A stretch of DNA of 64,000 nucleotides, taken from Adiantum capillus-veneris (Eukaryota; Streptophyta; Polypodiopsida; Polypodiales; Pteridaceae). Within the stretch, counting starts at the first letter, position 1, and the number at the start of each line of letters is the position of its first letter. A program made the translations under genes and the position numbers. The notes below the pieces were generated by a model. The model was not told where the DNA came from. It ran no database searches and was given only the letters and a program-made list of their open reading frames with translations. This document shows, one piece after another, positions 20,844 to 31,867 of this stretch. The stretch spans positions 33,686,558 through 33,750,557 of the forward strand of contig CM043946.1 of NCBI GenBank assembly GCA_014529385.2, in the 5' to 3' direction.

Positions 20844-21139
20844 TGTTAAGAGCATGTCGAACCCTCAACAGAGAAGATAGAGAGAGAGGGAGAACAAAAG
20901 AGTAAGACAAGAATACATCAGACTCCATGACTAATGATTTATTGAACACCCGATGATGCGTACAAGGAGGACTCCTCCATTTTATAGGAAAATAGGAACA
21001 CCCTTTGAAATCCCCGATGCCCCTTCAGTTACACCTTTTTAGATCCCCTCTACTAAGAGTGCATTCCCACATGAAGGTACACGAGGCATGCTCGACACTC
21101 CCAATGCGGTCATGTGCGGTACATTTCGGGCACATACAC
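20844..21139 (-). repeat. LTR-like segment, minus orientation
   Basis: On the minus strand it runs from TGTATGTGCCCG to ..GCTCTTAACA. It has a TATA box (CTATAAAATGG, about 20,977-20,990) and an AATAAA signal (about 20,938-20,945) in that order. Its first 85 bp recur at 19,415-19,499. The order TATA, AATAAA, CA end and then a primer-site-like sequence supports an LTR. Confidence 0.55.
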
Positions 21140-21142
21140 ACC

Positions 21143-23030
21143 CCAGAGGCAATATTAGGCTCTATATCTTCCTCACAACCTTCTAAACAAGCAATGGATG
21201 ACTCACAATCCACTTGATTCACAGAAGTGATTCTTGGATGTGGTGGTTGCGTTCCTAGCACTGGAGGTGGTAAGGGTGTTGTTTGAACAACATTTTGGGC
21301 CCTAGGGACCATGTGTTGTGACGTTTGTTCAAGAGATGGGGACGGCATCAATGCGGGCACTCGAAGTGTGTCTGTCCATGCTAAGGTTGGTCTATTGGCC
21401 ATCGCACGCTTAAATACTATGCAATCCTTATCTTGATGACCAACCTCCCACATGCATTGAAATTCCCATTGAATTTTACTCTAAAAGTAGGGCATTCACT
21501 GGTACTATGCGGTCCATAGCATACTGAGCACCATTGTTGCTCCCTTCTTGGATACTATGATTGTTTTGCAGAGCATGATTGTCTCTAAGACTCTCTTGAA
21601 TGGCCTTGGTGAGATCTGCTAAAGTCATCTCAGATATCTATGGCTCCTTAGCAATAGGCTTTATGGTCATTGGCTGATGCCCCGATGCTTGTGAGCTAAT
21701 AGATTTAGGCTCGCCAGACACTCTTTATCCTTGAATCATTAAATTATCCTCCAATTGGATCACATTGGTGGTGACTGCTTCCCAAGTGGTGATACCTCTA
21801 ATGACAAGGCCATTGTAGATATCCTCATGTCGTAATCCCCTAATGAGTCTATCAAGCAATTGATTATTATTGAAGCACTCATTTGGATTACAACGATAAT
21901 TCAAATGCTTCAAGTGACTAATAAAGTCTCTCGCCGACTCTCCTTCCTCTCGTTGGGCTTTCTGGAGCTGAGAGGCTACACCCCAAAGCACTCCCTTTTG
22001 TATGTATTCTTTCAAGAACAATCTCGTAAGAGTAGGTTAAATTGTTTTTTCTTCCACCCTTAGGGTTCTATACCAATCCCCAACCTTCCCACTTAAGGTT
22101 AGGCTTAAATCATTACTCTTATGCAGGTCATTGTGTTCTCCTAGAGAATCGCATATTTGTTCAAACACTTCGATATGATTTCTCACATCCCCGTCTGCAC
22201 TAAATTTTTGTGTGAGCTTGGTTATTTGTAGTGCCTTACTTCTAGGTTCTCTATCAGGCGTGTTACGCATGTTCTCAGCAATAGATCGACCAATAGCTTG
22301 AGCAAATGTTGCCAAGTCACCTAAGTGAGTAGGAACCGTGGGTGGAGGTGCTCCAGAGAATACATGTGGAGTAGGCATTGGGCTTGGCGCATAGGAAACC
22401 CATGGATTCCACGTTTGTTACGGTGTTGTGCCATGTGGCGGTCCAAAGTTCATATGTGTGGCCCTAGGCACAGCAGACGTCGGATGTGACATGCTAATGC
22501 TAGCCGGTATGGTCCCATGGAAATAATAGATTGGGTGTTATGGTTGTGGATAATAGGTTGTTGAAACAATGGGAGGGGTAGGGGCTACATGAGTGCAATG
22601 ACCCATAGGTGCATACGATTGGTACACACTTGTAGGGGCCGTTGTCTGCATTGAGCTACCATGTAGTGGTGCTTTACTAACAAATGAGATCCATGGCGTG
22701 TTTCTTGGCATGCCCATCATTGGGGTAGGCATGGTAGCCATGGTGTCATCAAGGGAAAGACGAGCTAGACTTGGAAAAGTAAAGCTATCACTGGTGGGCT
22801 CAGATTGCACTGAGACCCCTAGAGAAACAACATATGGGGGATCCATCGGACTTACTGAGGGAGTCTCCATTTGCGATAAGGTTGGTTGTTCAGCCTTCCT
22901 TGTGTCCAAGAACCTCATGAGACCCGTTGAAGGCATGTGGATCCCCTTGTTCTGTCTCTCTAGCTCAATAACCCTATGGATGACCTCACAAACTCTTTGT
23001 TGTTGATCCTCCACACTGGCTCAATGCTAC
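21143..23030 (-). pseudogene. gag remnant of the E0-like family
   Basis: The minus strand reproduces the amino-terminal half of the E0 gag in order. It has MEDQQ..VCEVIHRVI and STGLMRFLDTRKA (23,014 on), QPTLSQMETPSVSPMDPPYV, a Pro-rich zone, THLGDLATFAQAIGRSIAENM (about 22,330) and LTQKFSADGDVRNHIEVFEQ. It then has KVGDWYRTLRVEEKTI, LKEYIQKGVLWGVASQLQKA (22,020) and LIRGLRHEDIYNGLVIRGITTWE. The knuckle region is degraded, followed by ANRPTLAWTD and a Pro-rich segment (21,400-21,150). Frame changes and stops break it into at least four pieces. It lacks the part after the first knuckles and ends against the LTR-like segment at 21,139. Confidence 0.85.
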
Positions 23031-23061
23031 CATCAAAACTGGAAGTCTACCTGTAGAAACG

Positions 23062-23111
23062 ATGGAAACTAGTCCGCGTTAACGCGGACATTAACGCGGA
23101 CAGGTTTCCAT
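23062..23111. repeat. Palindrome 1, core GTCCGCGTTAACGCGGAC
   Basis: A perfect 18-bp palindrome at 23,072-23,089 lies within a longer hairpin whose outer arms are ATGGAAAC (23,062-23,069) and GTTTCCAT (23,104-23,111). A second half-site TTAACGCGGAC sits at 23,091-23,101. The same core recurs at 23,300-23,349 and 24,504-24,533. Confidence 0.85.
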
Positions 23112-23299
23112 GGTTTTTATAGGTCCAAGCTTAATGGTTTTACAGGTGTCCATGGTTCAATTCAGGGTTTCTTGATCGAGGGAGAGAGGGTTTCTTGGCG
23201 GAGAGAGGGCAAAACATGGAAACGGGAATCACTCAAGACTGGTCTTTTCCTGCAGAAATCGTTCTTCCCCATAAATCATTAGGAATCGTTCTTCCTTAG

Positions 23300-23349
23300 A
23301 AATCGTTGGAAACTAGTCTGCGTTAACGCGGACTGGTTTTCAATGATTT
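23300..23349. repeat. Palindrome 2, 50 bp
   Basis: A 50-bp imperfect palindrome centred between 23,324 and 23,325, from AAATCGTTGGAAAC to GTTTTCAATGATTT around the core AGTCTGCGTTAACGCGGACT. Only a few positions mismatch between arms. Confidence 0.85.
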
Positions 23350-23663
23350 CTGGGGAGGAACATAAAGACATGTTTACTCTTTTTAAACAGATTTAAGACT
23401 CGCTCCTTGAGCTGCATCACATGTCTTGGGCTCACAGCACCATCACATGTCTTGCGTAGCTGATGCCTTGAGTTGCATTAATGTGTAGCTGGCCTTGAGC
23501 TGGCCTTGAGAACCTGCGTAGCTGGCCATTTTAACCAAGGATTTTGACTGGAAAAAATCACTAAACGATTGACATTGTCTCGGCTCACTGTAAGGAGGAA
23601 CAGAGTTCAAAAATCGGAGGAGCAGGGTTCATAAACAAGACGACCTGTGTTTAGGTGAGTTAT

Positions 23664-23800
23664 CAGAAAGAAAGTAAGATATATGTTGGGGAAAAGCCTT
23701 TGATATTAAGAGAAGCCATTATATTAAGAGAAGCCATTATATTAAGAGAAGCCTTTGATATCAGAAAGAAAGTAAGATATATGTTGGGGGAAAGCCTTTC
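23664..23800. repeat. 18-bp tandem repeat inside a duplicated flank
   Basis: Three copies of ATATTAAGAGAAGCC at 18-bp spacing (from 23,703, 23,721 and 23,739) lie between two copies of CAGAAAGAAAGTAAGATATA (about 23,664 and 23,762). Confidence 0.8.
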
Positions 23801-24422
23801 ACATGAATTTTCAATCTTCAATCCTTGAGACATAAGTTAAACTACTCGATTAATTCTCCATTTTAATTAGTTAGTCAGTGCATATAATTTGCATGCCAAT
23901 GAATGGAAATTAGTGAATGACGTGTCACTTGCTCTCTGATTTGAAATATGATTTGAGCGCAAGTTGGGATGCGTGGGCTTTTTTGGGAGGGAGATAAGAT
24001 TTGATATCTCGATCTCCCGGGCTCACAGCCCCTTCACTCTCATCACCAGGTGGTCCAATAGTGTAGGTATAGCACATGCAGCGAAAGGAGGTGATGGGGA
24101 ATGGGGGTGTGCAGTGATGAGGTGAATTGAGATGGATAGGCGACGCCGAGAATGAGCCGCTTCCAATCAAAACGACTTCTTCTTCCACTAAGCACATCCT
24201 CTCCCATCCCAACCCCCTAAGCTTGTATCTCTTAATACAAATTGTTGCAGATCATGGATAATTGTTTTCAACCTTTGTATGTACACCATGGTTGGTGTGG
24301 TGCTGTGTTCTCTCTTAAGAACTCCTTTGACAATCCAAATGTGAATTCCATGGCTTTAATAGAATGATACATGGCTTTTCTTAATAGCTCCTTGATTATA
24401 GTCTCATTGTGAGCTTTTACAG

Positions 24423-24472
24423 AAATCCCCCAGCTTGAAAAATCCCCCAGCTTTTACAGAAATCCCCCAGTT
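24423..24472. repeat. Short AATCCCCCAG repeat
   Basis: Three copies of AAATCCCCCAG lie within about 50 bp. No function is evident. Confidence 0.7.
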
Positions 24473-24503
24473 GGCTTGTAAATTCGCTTGAAAAAATCGC
24501 TTG

Positions 24504-24533
24504 AAAACAGTCTGCGTTAACGCGGACTGTTTT
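24504..24533. repeat. Palindrome 3, 30 bp
   Basis: AAAACAGTCTGCGTT is followed directly by AACGCGGACTGTTTT, a 30-bp palindrome with one mismatched pair. It lies about 180 bp upstream of the first recognised exon of the ParB-methyltransferase pseudogene. Confidence 0.88.
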
Positions 24534-24711
24534 TATGAGATTTCCAGCAGGAGCAGTGGTTAGCAAATTCTTTGTAACTCAGAAAATTTTGTGGGAAAAT
24601 TTTGTTTAGGCGACTTTAAAAGGAATGAATTGTTTATTTGAAATGCATCAATGGATTAATGATTAATAGTTATTTCTTGTATGTTGCTTATCTTTAAAGC
24701 ACTTCATGCAG

Positions 24712-27700
24712 GGGAGTCTCACGCAAAAGAGGCAAGATTTCAAAAGTGCATACACCAATTGAGTGTAGTGACCAAGTTAGTTCAGTTGTCGTCTCTGACA
24801 TGGAAGAGGATAATGAAACTGCTCAGAGTCAAGAGCTTGGCATTGGTTCGGTTCACGAAGTTGACAATGCACATGGTGCTTAGGAGGCATGTCTGGAAAT
24901 TGTTCCATATGTGGTCCAAGCTGAGGTTGCTTCTGAGCTAAATGTTGGAGATGAAAACAGTCTTCACATGCATAGAGGTGAGGATATTTTGCAGAAAACC
25001 AGGATACTTAGTTGCTTCGAGTGTCCTCCAATTCCTCTCTGTCGATTAATTCCATATGCTCGAATGCGCGGCTTGAGAGATGATGTAAGCGGCTTGAAAG
25101 CTGCTTTTGCAAAAGAAGGTTATATGCAAGATAAGGGTGCTTTTATCGTATGTCTTTGGACATGTCAACGCGAGGACAGCTTTGTGTCAGGTAAGGATGT
25201 GGTTATTTAATGCACCCTAAATATTCTAGCCTCAAAAATGTAATGTTTGTAATACTGTACCTTTGATGCTTTCATAGATGCCATAAGAGACTCTTGGGAT
25301 CCGATTTGGATAGATGTAAATCAAAAATTTTAAAACGAAGTTGCATCTCGTCCTGAATTGCATATCCTCTTGGAGAGGATGTTCTTCGTATGGGAAGGTA
25401 ACCATAGGACTATAGCTTGGCATGCCGCTATTAAAGAAAAATTTTCAATGGTGAAGGAGAAACATTGCAGAGTCCTGTGTACGGTCATTGATCCGACAAA
25501 GGTCCCAGAGATTGCATTGTTGGCCAGTCTTCAATGAATGAATTTGTGAGAATCCATTACCATTTTGGTCTCATTACTTGATATTTTTTAATCAAGTATG
25601 TAATATATACGTTTTTAATATCTTGATCAGCATGAATACCCATGCATTAGTGACTTCACATTTGCGAGATGAGCTAGTTAATTGTTCTCACATATGTGCT
25701 GCGGATCACGAAGAATATTTGAAGGGTCTATCAGAGAAAGATAGAAGCATAATTGCATTGGTCAGAAAGAGATATTCCAAAGGAGCAAAGCCTTGGTATC
25801 CATTGACGAGACGATATTTAGGGAAACTGCTATATGATGTATGTTCATAATATTTTCTTAGTTTATCTTTGGTATTGGTTCTCTACTAATGGTTGTTTTT
25901 TGTTAGGTTCAAATATCAAAGGAGATTCAATCACGCATGGATCAAGCAAGGCAAAGATTGTCCGCAGATGATTTGGTTAAAGAAGAAGAAAAAGTGATAA
26001 ATGATCTTGCGCTTAAATACGGTGATCGAGTAGGCAAGGTGTGTGTAAGTGTTTTCCATTAGAGATGCTTTGATTATTTGCTATGGTTATGAGTTTTTTT
26101 ATTTCATTTAGATGTTAAATATTATTGATCCTCGTCTTGGAGAGGAGTGGTTGGCCCGTGTGTGGGCACTACGATGGGGGTCGGATAGTTGGGCCACTTT
26201 AGAGAAACTGAACTTGATTGCTCTCTATGATGCTCCTATTGAGAGAAAGATATTATGGGTCTCTTTATTAGAGTCAGATAAGATCACGAGGACAGCTTAT
26301 GGTCTGAAGCGTGGCGATCAATTTTTTCGCTAGTAAGTTCACTGAAAATTTTGTTGACATTAGGATTTTTCTTTGGGTGAAGTGATTGTAATGTTTTATC
26401 ATTACTTTCATAGCTGGATTCGTAGAGAGGGTTTGTTGCAGCGTATACTTGATAGAGCTACAGTTCTTCTTTCGGATTTTGGTGGTTTGCCCGGGGGTGT
26501 TATTATGCCACTTGAGTGTACACTCTCTATGTACTTTGAGGAGCTCAAACTACAGGCTAGAGCTCACCTCTTTCCTACTGAGACTAGCCTTGAGGCCAAG
26601 ACAAAAGATGCAGAGCTCTTGGCAATGAAGAAGATTGATACCACTCCCATGGCGGCTCAGAGGCTTCTATATCGGTGAGATACACAAACTTTATTTTTTG
26701 TTAAATTTATTTTGTGTGTAGGCAAGAGTCTAATAGAGTAATATTTGTAGGTATTTCAGATATTTACACTCTTTGGGACACATTGCTATGATTCCTATGT
26801 TGGCCAAGCAATAGACAAACATAGCTATAGTTGAGAGTTGTATGTATCCCACATCCATGCATCACTTGTCGGAGTGGGAGTTGGTTCATTGTCCATGGTG
26901 GGTGGACATGGCCAAAGGCCATGTCTTGGCTAGAGAGAGAGAGTTGTATGAAGAGATGAAGAAGAGCCAAAAGACCAACACACAAGAAGAAAACCCTTCC
27001 TTAAACCAGGATCAACCAGCTACTAGTAAGTGTGCTTTGTTATTTTAATAGCATATACTAGAAATGTGTTCATTCAAAGAGAGAGAAAATTCTTTATTTT
27101 CTCCATAGGAGGTCGCAACAACGTCAAAGAAAAGCAGATTGCGGATACGGAATCTCTGCCCACACATGGTGTGCTACTTATGCTATTTACTTTTTTTATG
27201 GAGAGTCTCTTGGATCTTGTGTATTTATGTTTTCAAATCATTGCAGATGTGCACGGAGCTCTAACTGCTAGGAAAGTTCTCTCTTTTGTGCATGCATCGG
27301 ACTTTCCTACTGTAGTCACTAGTTCTTCTAGAGATGTCAGATGTGTGGCTATGGTAGGGGATTACATTTCTATTGCTAGTGACTTTCGTGCGGGACTCAA
27401 AAATTCAATTTGGACTCCCCTCCACGACCACATGCTCAGAGCTCGGCCAGATGGAGTACAGTACACCAGGGTGGGTGGGACTGTGGCATGGGCAGCTGAC
27501 TTTATATTTTTGGATTTGCCATTTGGTGGCTTGCACCATGCATCAACTATGACGCCGTCTTGGGACATCTGCTCAGAGGATCATGTTCGCAGCGGTATTC
27601 ATCTAGCATTCTCTACTCTTGCAGATTCAGGGTGGTTATTGATCATGGCATCATGTGTTGGTGAGTATCATTATTCAATTGCATTAAATTCATATTTAAT

Positions 27701-28399
27701 AGTGATACAGTTAAACCATGGTTGCCATGTTTAGGAGATAGCATTTGGTGGGTGGAGCGATTTTGTAGGGCGTCTCACATGAGCATTTATCGCCGCATTG
27801 TTCTTCTGCATCATGATTCCTATGGTTTTGTTCATAGCTATGGGGAGCATATTGAGGTAATGCAAAACCTAGTGACATCACACATATTTGGGTCTTGGTG
27901 GTCCGTTCATCTTTAACTTTTTTTATTGTTGTATTTGTAGTGCGATACCTCTATGCTATTTTTGGTTCATAGACGGGGGATGCAGCCTCCATGTTTTTTG
28001 GCAGAGAGCACCTCTATGTTTCACTCTCTTGGCATGAGTCCGACAGATTCCATGATGAGACATTATCTTCTTGTATCCTCTAGAGCCCTTGCATCTACAG
28101 GAGAGCCGTTGCGTGGTGGTCTATAGATGAGTCACACTCTTTTATCATGCTTTGTGGAGATGTTGTGCAGACGTGGTGGTATTTGTTTAGAGTTTGGGTG
28201 TGGGACAGCACTAGTGCTAGCAGCTTGTCTTGGTATTGGACGTGCATGTGCTTCCATTGATAGTGATGAGGGCTTGATATTGACATATGTGCAGCCTCTA
28301 CTGCTGCCTCGACTGTGGAGTGTTGATGAGGCTTCCACATCTGTGGATGTGGAGGATGAGGGTGACAGGCCTGGTGGGAACCCATATGATGACTTGTGA
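24712..28399 (+). pseudogene. Broken ParB-like / N4-N6 DNA methyltransferase gene, 11 exons
   Basis: The exons are 24,712-25,190; 25,278-25,545; 25,631-25,838; 25,907-26,038; 26,112-26,332; 26,414-26,674; 26,751-27,025; 27,109-27,168; 27,247-27,660; 27,735-27,856; and 27,941-28,399. Every intron is GT..AG, about 68-87 bp, and all ten junction phases agree, giving about 966 codons. Exons 1-2 match a ParB/sulfiredoxin-like domain (LCRLIPYARMRGL..LKAAFAKEGY, FFVWEGNHRTIAW, VPEIALLASLQ). The middle is helical and unrecognised. Exons 9-11 have beta-class methyltransferase order: motif IV as DLPFGG (27,513), then motif I as LEFGCGTALVLAACLGIGR (about 28,187). DLPF differs from the canonical DPPY/F/W. 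In-frame stops lie at 24,881 (TAG), 25,331 (TAA), 25,535 (TGA), 26,812 (TAG) and 28,124 (TAG). Upstream exons may exist. Confidence is high for the model and moderate for the ParB label. Confidence 0.82.
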
Positions 28400-28920
28400 G
28401 GCTCCCACACTCCACTTGACATTTTTTGTGTATGCTATGTTGGTAGACTATTTGTTCTTGAGACTTTGGATATTGCTATATGCGATGTATTAGGCTATCT
28501 ATTGTGATGTTACTATATGCCATGTATTAGGATATCTTTTGTGTTGGGTCCATAATCATGTTTTTTGTTTCATTGAAGTATTTTGCCAGTTTATATAGAG
28601 AAGGTTGCGAGAGGAATGAAATCAAGCACCCAATACGACTATGAGCTACAAAATCAACGACGGAGACGCAATGTGTTCATCGATGATGAATGTGACTCAG
28701 CATAGTGATATGTGATACACATCCATAATCTCTAGGGAGTTTTTTTGTCATCTTTTTGTTGTGATTTTTTTGTGTTTATGTCAGATATACGGTTCTTGGA
28801 GCTTGGTACCTTGGGAGTATTGTGTGAATTGTTTAGTCAAGACTCGTACTTATTTTTAGTCAAGACTTGTTTCACCTTTGAAATTTCTTAATCCATACCA
28901 AAGCTCACCTCCATAACTAC
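28400..28920 (+). other. 3' flank of the methyltransferase pseudogene
   Basis: The sequence is AT-rich. A 29-codon frame at 28,616-28,705 (MKSSTQYDYELQ..RRRRNVFIDDECDSA) has a coding-like mix of basic and acidic residues. It could be a fragment of an adjacent or alternative last exon. Nothing else is recognised. Confidence 0.3.
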
Positions 28921-28949
28921 GTGCACTTTTCTCTCACTCTCACTCTCCC

Positions 28950-28999
<50 letters not shown>

Positions 29000-29367
29000 T
29001 TTGTGGTGATCAAATCATAATTTATCAGCAATGGTATATAACCCGTTCTTTGGACGGGAATAGAAAGAAAAGGAGAGAGCCATCACAAAGCAGCATGAAC
29101 CAAGAGGAAAAGAAATTGGGGTAGGCAAGTGAGTGAATCGATATTGGTTTGAAGATGCTTACTAAAGAATAGGTTCTAATCCATACACATTGATATAGTT
29201 GCATGATGGGAAATCTTGCTTCCTATTTTAAAAATGTTGTGTGTGTGTGTGTGTGTGTTTCTATCTATCGATCCCTCTTTTCGCGTGTGTGTGCGCGTTG
29301 GGGGGGGGGGGGGGTGTGGGTATGTAACTTTCGTTATCATAGAACATTTAGTCTCTGCAAGACTCTA

Positions 29368-29418
<51 letters not shown>

Positions 29419-29606
29419 AAGTGTGTTTCTATCCCTCTTTTTACATGTGTGTATGGAACTTTTTTTTCATAGTTTTGTAGCAATGCTCTCTGTTCAAGTA
29501 CCAATGTTCAAGAATATATCTCTCTCTCTCGCCCCCCCCCCCCCTTCACGGAGGCATATATGATGGTTATCATAGAACATTTAGTCTATGCAAAACTCTA
29601 ATATCA

Positions 29607-29667
<61 letters not shown>

Positions 29668-29971
29668 AGTGTGTGTTTCTATCCATCTATCTATCTATCT
29701 CTCTTTTTTACATGTGTGTATGGAACTTTCGTTGTCATATTTTTGTAGCAATGCTCTCGGTTCAAGTACCAATGTTCAAGTGTATATATATATATATATA
29801 TATCTCCCCCCTCACTAAGGCATATATGATGGGTTCACTCGAAAATATCCGCTCGGGGTATGGTGAGACTCCGATTCTCCTCATATGCAGTCTGCGTAAA
29901 AGCCTTTGGAACTCGAGTTCGGTGGATGGTGGCGGATGCGCATGCGAAAAGCGACAAGTGTGCAGCCTGCA

Positions 29972-30011
<40 letters not shown>

Positions 30012-30028
30012 CCCCCCCCCCCCCCCCC
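28950..30028. repeat. Microsatellite cluster in a triplicated unit
   Basis: Long (CT)n tracts lie at about 28,952-28,994, 29,373-29,412, 29,611-29,667 and 29,977-30,008. (GT)n is at 29,237-29,258, poly-G at about 29,300-29,314, poly-C at about 29,532-29,544 and 30,009-30,028, (ATCT)n at about 29,683-29,703 and (TA)n at about 29,783-29,802. Between them a 250-300-bp unit recurs (GTGTGTTTCTATCC.., CATGTGTGTATGGAACTTT, GTTCAAGTACCAATGTTCAAG, AGGCATATATGATGG). The array is therefore a degenerate tandem duplication of a microsatellite-bearing unit. The SLSLSL-type open frames here are artefacts. Confidence 0.85.
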
Positions 30029-31640
30029 TCCTCCCACGCGTGAGCCATTTTCAGCAAAATTGCAGTAGCAACAAGAGCAGGTTTGTAGAACCGAAGGGAA
30101 GTAGGCAAGGAGCTGTTCTGTCGCAGAGCCTTGCATAAGCTAGGCCAAGAGAAGTGGGGAAGGAAATGCAAAACAGGAGCGTGGGAGGCAGGGAACGGAA
30201 GCAGGGAAAAGTGGGGGAGAAGAGCGGAGGCAGGCTGAGATGGGGGAGGAATATTCCAAGTAATACATTTTTTTAAAAGTGGAGTGAGTAGGAGCAATAG
30301 AAGTAGCCGGATGATGTGAAGCGAGCCCAAGCAAGAGCTTTTTTAAAGGCTGGAAACAAACCAAAATAAAATTAAAAATAGAGGCAAGCTAAAGGTGGCG
30401 CCCCTCATAATAATGAGTTGAAGGAAGTGAAGCCTGAAGAAGAAAACGGGTGCTAGTGGCAGACATGGAGGTCAATCTGTAGTGGGGCGAGGGAAGAATT
30501 ACCACCACTGTATGAAGGAGAGAGTGCTGCAGTTAAAAAGCAAGGCCAAGAGCAGAAAGAAGCACGGGATGGTCTGCTTGGGCTGGGCAGTGCCTGAAAG
30601 GAGTTAGTGGCAATACATAAGAGGAGCTCCATCGCGATCAAGAACACCCGCAGGGGGTGATGATTGAGGACAGAAATAACACGTGCAAGTGAGTGCTGGA
30701 GAGTAGCGAGACATAAGGGAGAAGGAGCACTAGAAGGAGCACTGTGGGCTGTGTAGGTGTGCAGGAAGCTATCCGTGAGCAGGTTTGCGGGGTTTGGAGG
30801 AGCACCAGCTGGTGTGTCAACAGCATGTGAAGGAATTCAAGTTTGCATGGGAACAGCAGGCGGTGGCCGACTGGTGACGATTGTGCAGCAAGGCTTGCAT
30901 GCAGCGCCTTGCATTGCAGGCAGGGCATAGGAAATACGAGTGCTACCTTGGAGGGTTGGTTGCAGGTCCCGCCAGTGAGGGGATCAGGAGGAAATTCTCA
31001 AAGGCTTGCCAAAATTCTCAACCAGAAAAGGGGCTTTATTGTTGAAGCTGGGTTTGGTAGCGTAGGTCTGCGGCCGTTGAAAACTGCAGGGGCCTTGAGC
31101 TGAACCGTGAGCGCTATTGGGAAGCATTATTGCAAGGACAAGAGATGGCCATTCTAGGGGATGAAAAAGGAGCTGATTGCAAAAGTTAAATAGTGCTTGA
31201 AAAAAGTAGCGACAGAGCGTAACAAAGGGAGGTGGTGGAGATTGGGGTGTGCAAGCAGCATAAAAAGAATGAGGCTACATGTTGGGTTGGCCATGAGTAG
31301 TAGGGGAGAGAGAGCTAAGGAGGGAGACCACTACTGGAAGTCCGAGTTGAGAAAGAAGGAGTGCAGCGTTGCAAGCCGAAGGTGCCGCAGTACCATGAGT
31401 AGGAGGAATGTTGGCCAATAATGGCTGGTGCATACTGGGTGAGAAAAGAGAGATTCCGGGTATGGCTACCATGAAACAAGAAAGGAAAGGCAACAATTTT
31501 TATATATGTTGAATTCATTGGTGTATACAGCCGATGGTGGCTAGTCGGATTGATGGCTGAAAGCAAGGGATGGTGGTACAAAATTGGTTGTACTTGACAC
31601 CATACAGGTTTGGTGGGTTCTTGAGTAGAACAAAAATAAA
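30029..31640. other. Purine-rich stretch without a recognised gene
   Basis: About 1.6 kb is strongly A/G-rich on the plus strand. Open frames on both strands are short and lack known motifs. It could be a non-coding transcript or a decayed repeat. I see nothing specific. Confidence 0.4.
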
Positions 31641-31770
31641 GTAAAAGAGGGAAAAAGAAAAAATCAAATGCAAAATTCTCTGAGGTTTATTACTTTAATC
31701 TTCTTTTTTGAAACGTCTCGTAACAGAATTGATGTGGGTGGGTGCAAGACGTGGGTGAAATTCAGATTCC

Positions 31771-31819
31771 GTCTCTCTCTCTCTCTCTCCCAACCTTTTG
31801 TTTTCTGTGGAGCACCATA

Positions 31820-31867
<48 letters not shown>

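Noticed and set aside
20823-20845. Possible tRNA 3' half (GGTTCGATC .. GGTCGCCA)
   Set aside because: The bases after TTCGATC do not pair with those before it, so no T-stem forms; it reads better as a minus-strand primer-site-like sequence after an LTR.
27030-27734. A single 234-codon frame as a complete gene
   Set aside because: It reads through two introns with good splice signals; only 27,109-27,168 and 27,247-27,660 are exons of the larger methyltransferase model.
24712-28399. MT-A70 (METTL3-like) RNA methyltransferase
   Set aside because: There is no DPPW motif, and the catalytic-motif-before-SAM-motif order plus the ParB-like amino part fit a beta-class DNA methyltransferase better.
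28921-30138. Open frames rich in Ser-Leu or Arg-Glu repeats around 28.9-30.1 kb (and similar ones at 31.7-31.9 and 35.6-35.9 kb)
   Set aside because: They are direct translations of (CT)n or (GA)n microsatellites and end where the repeat ends.
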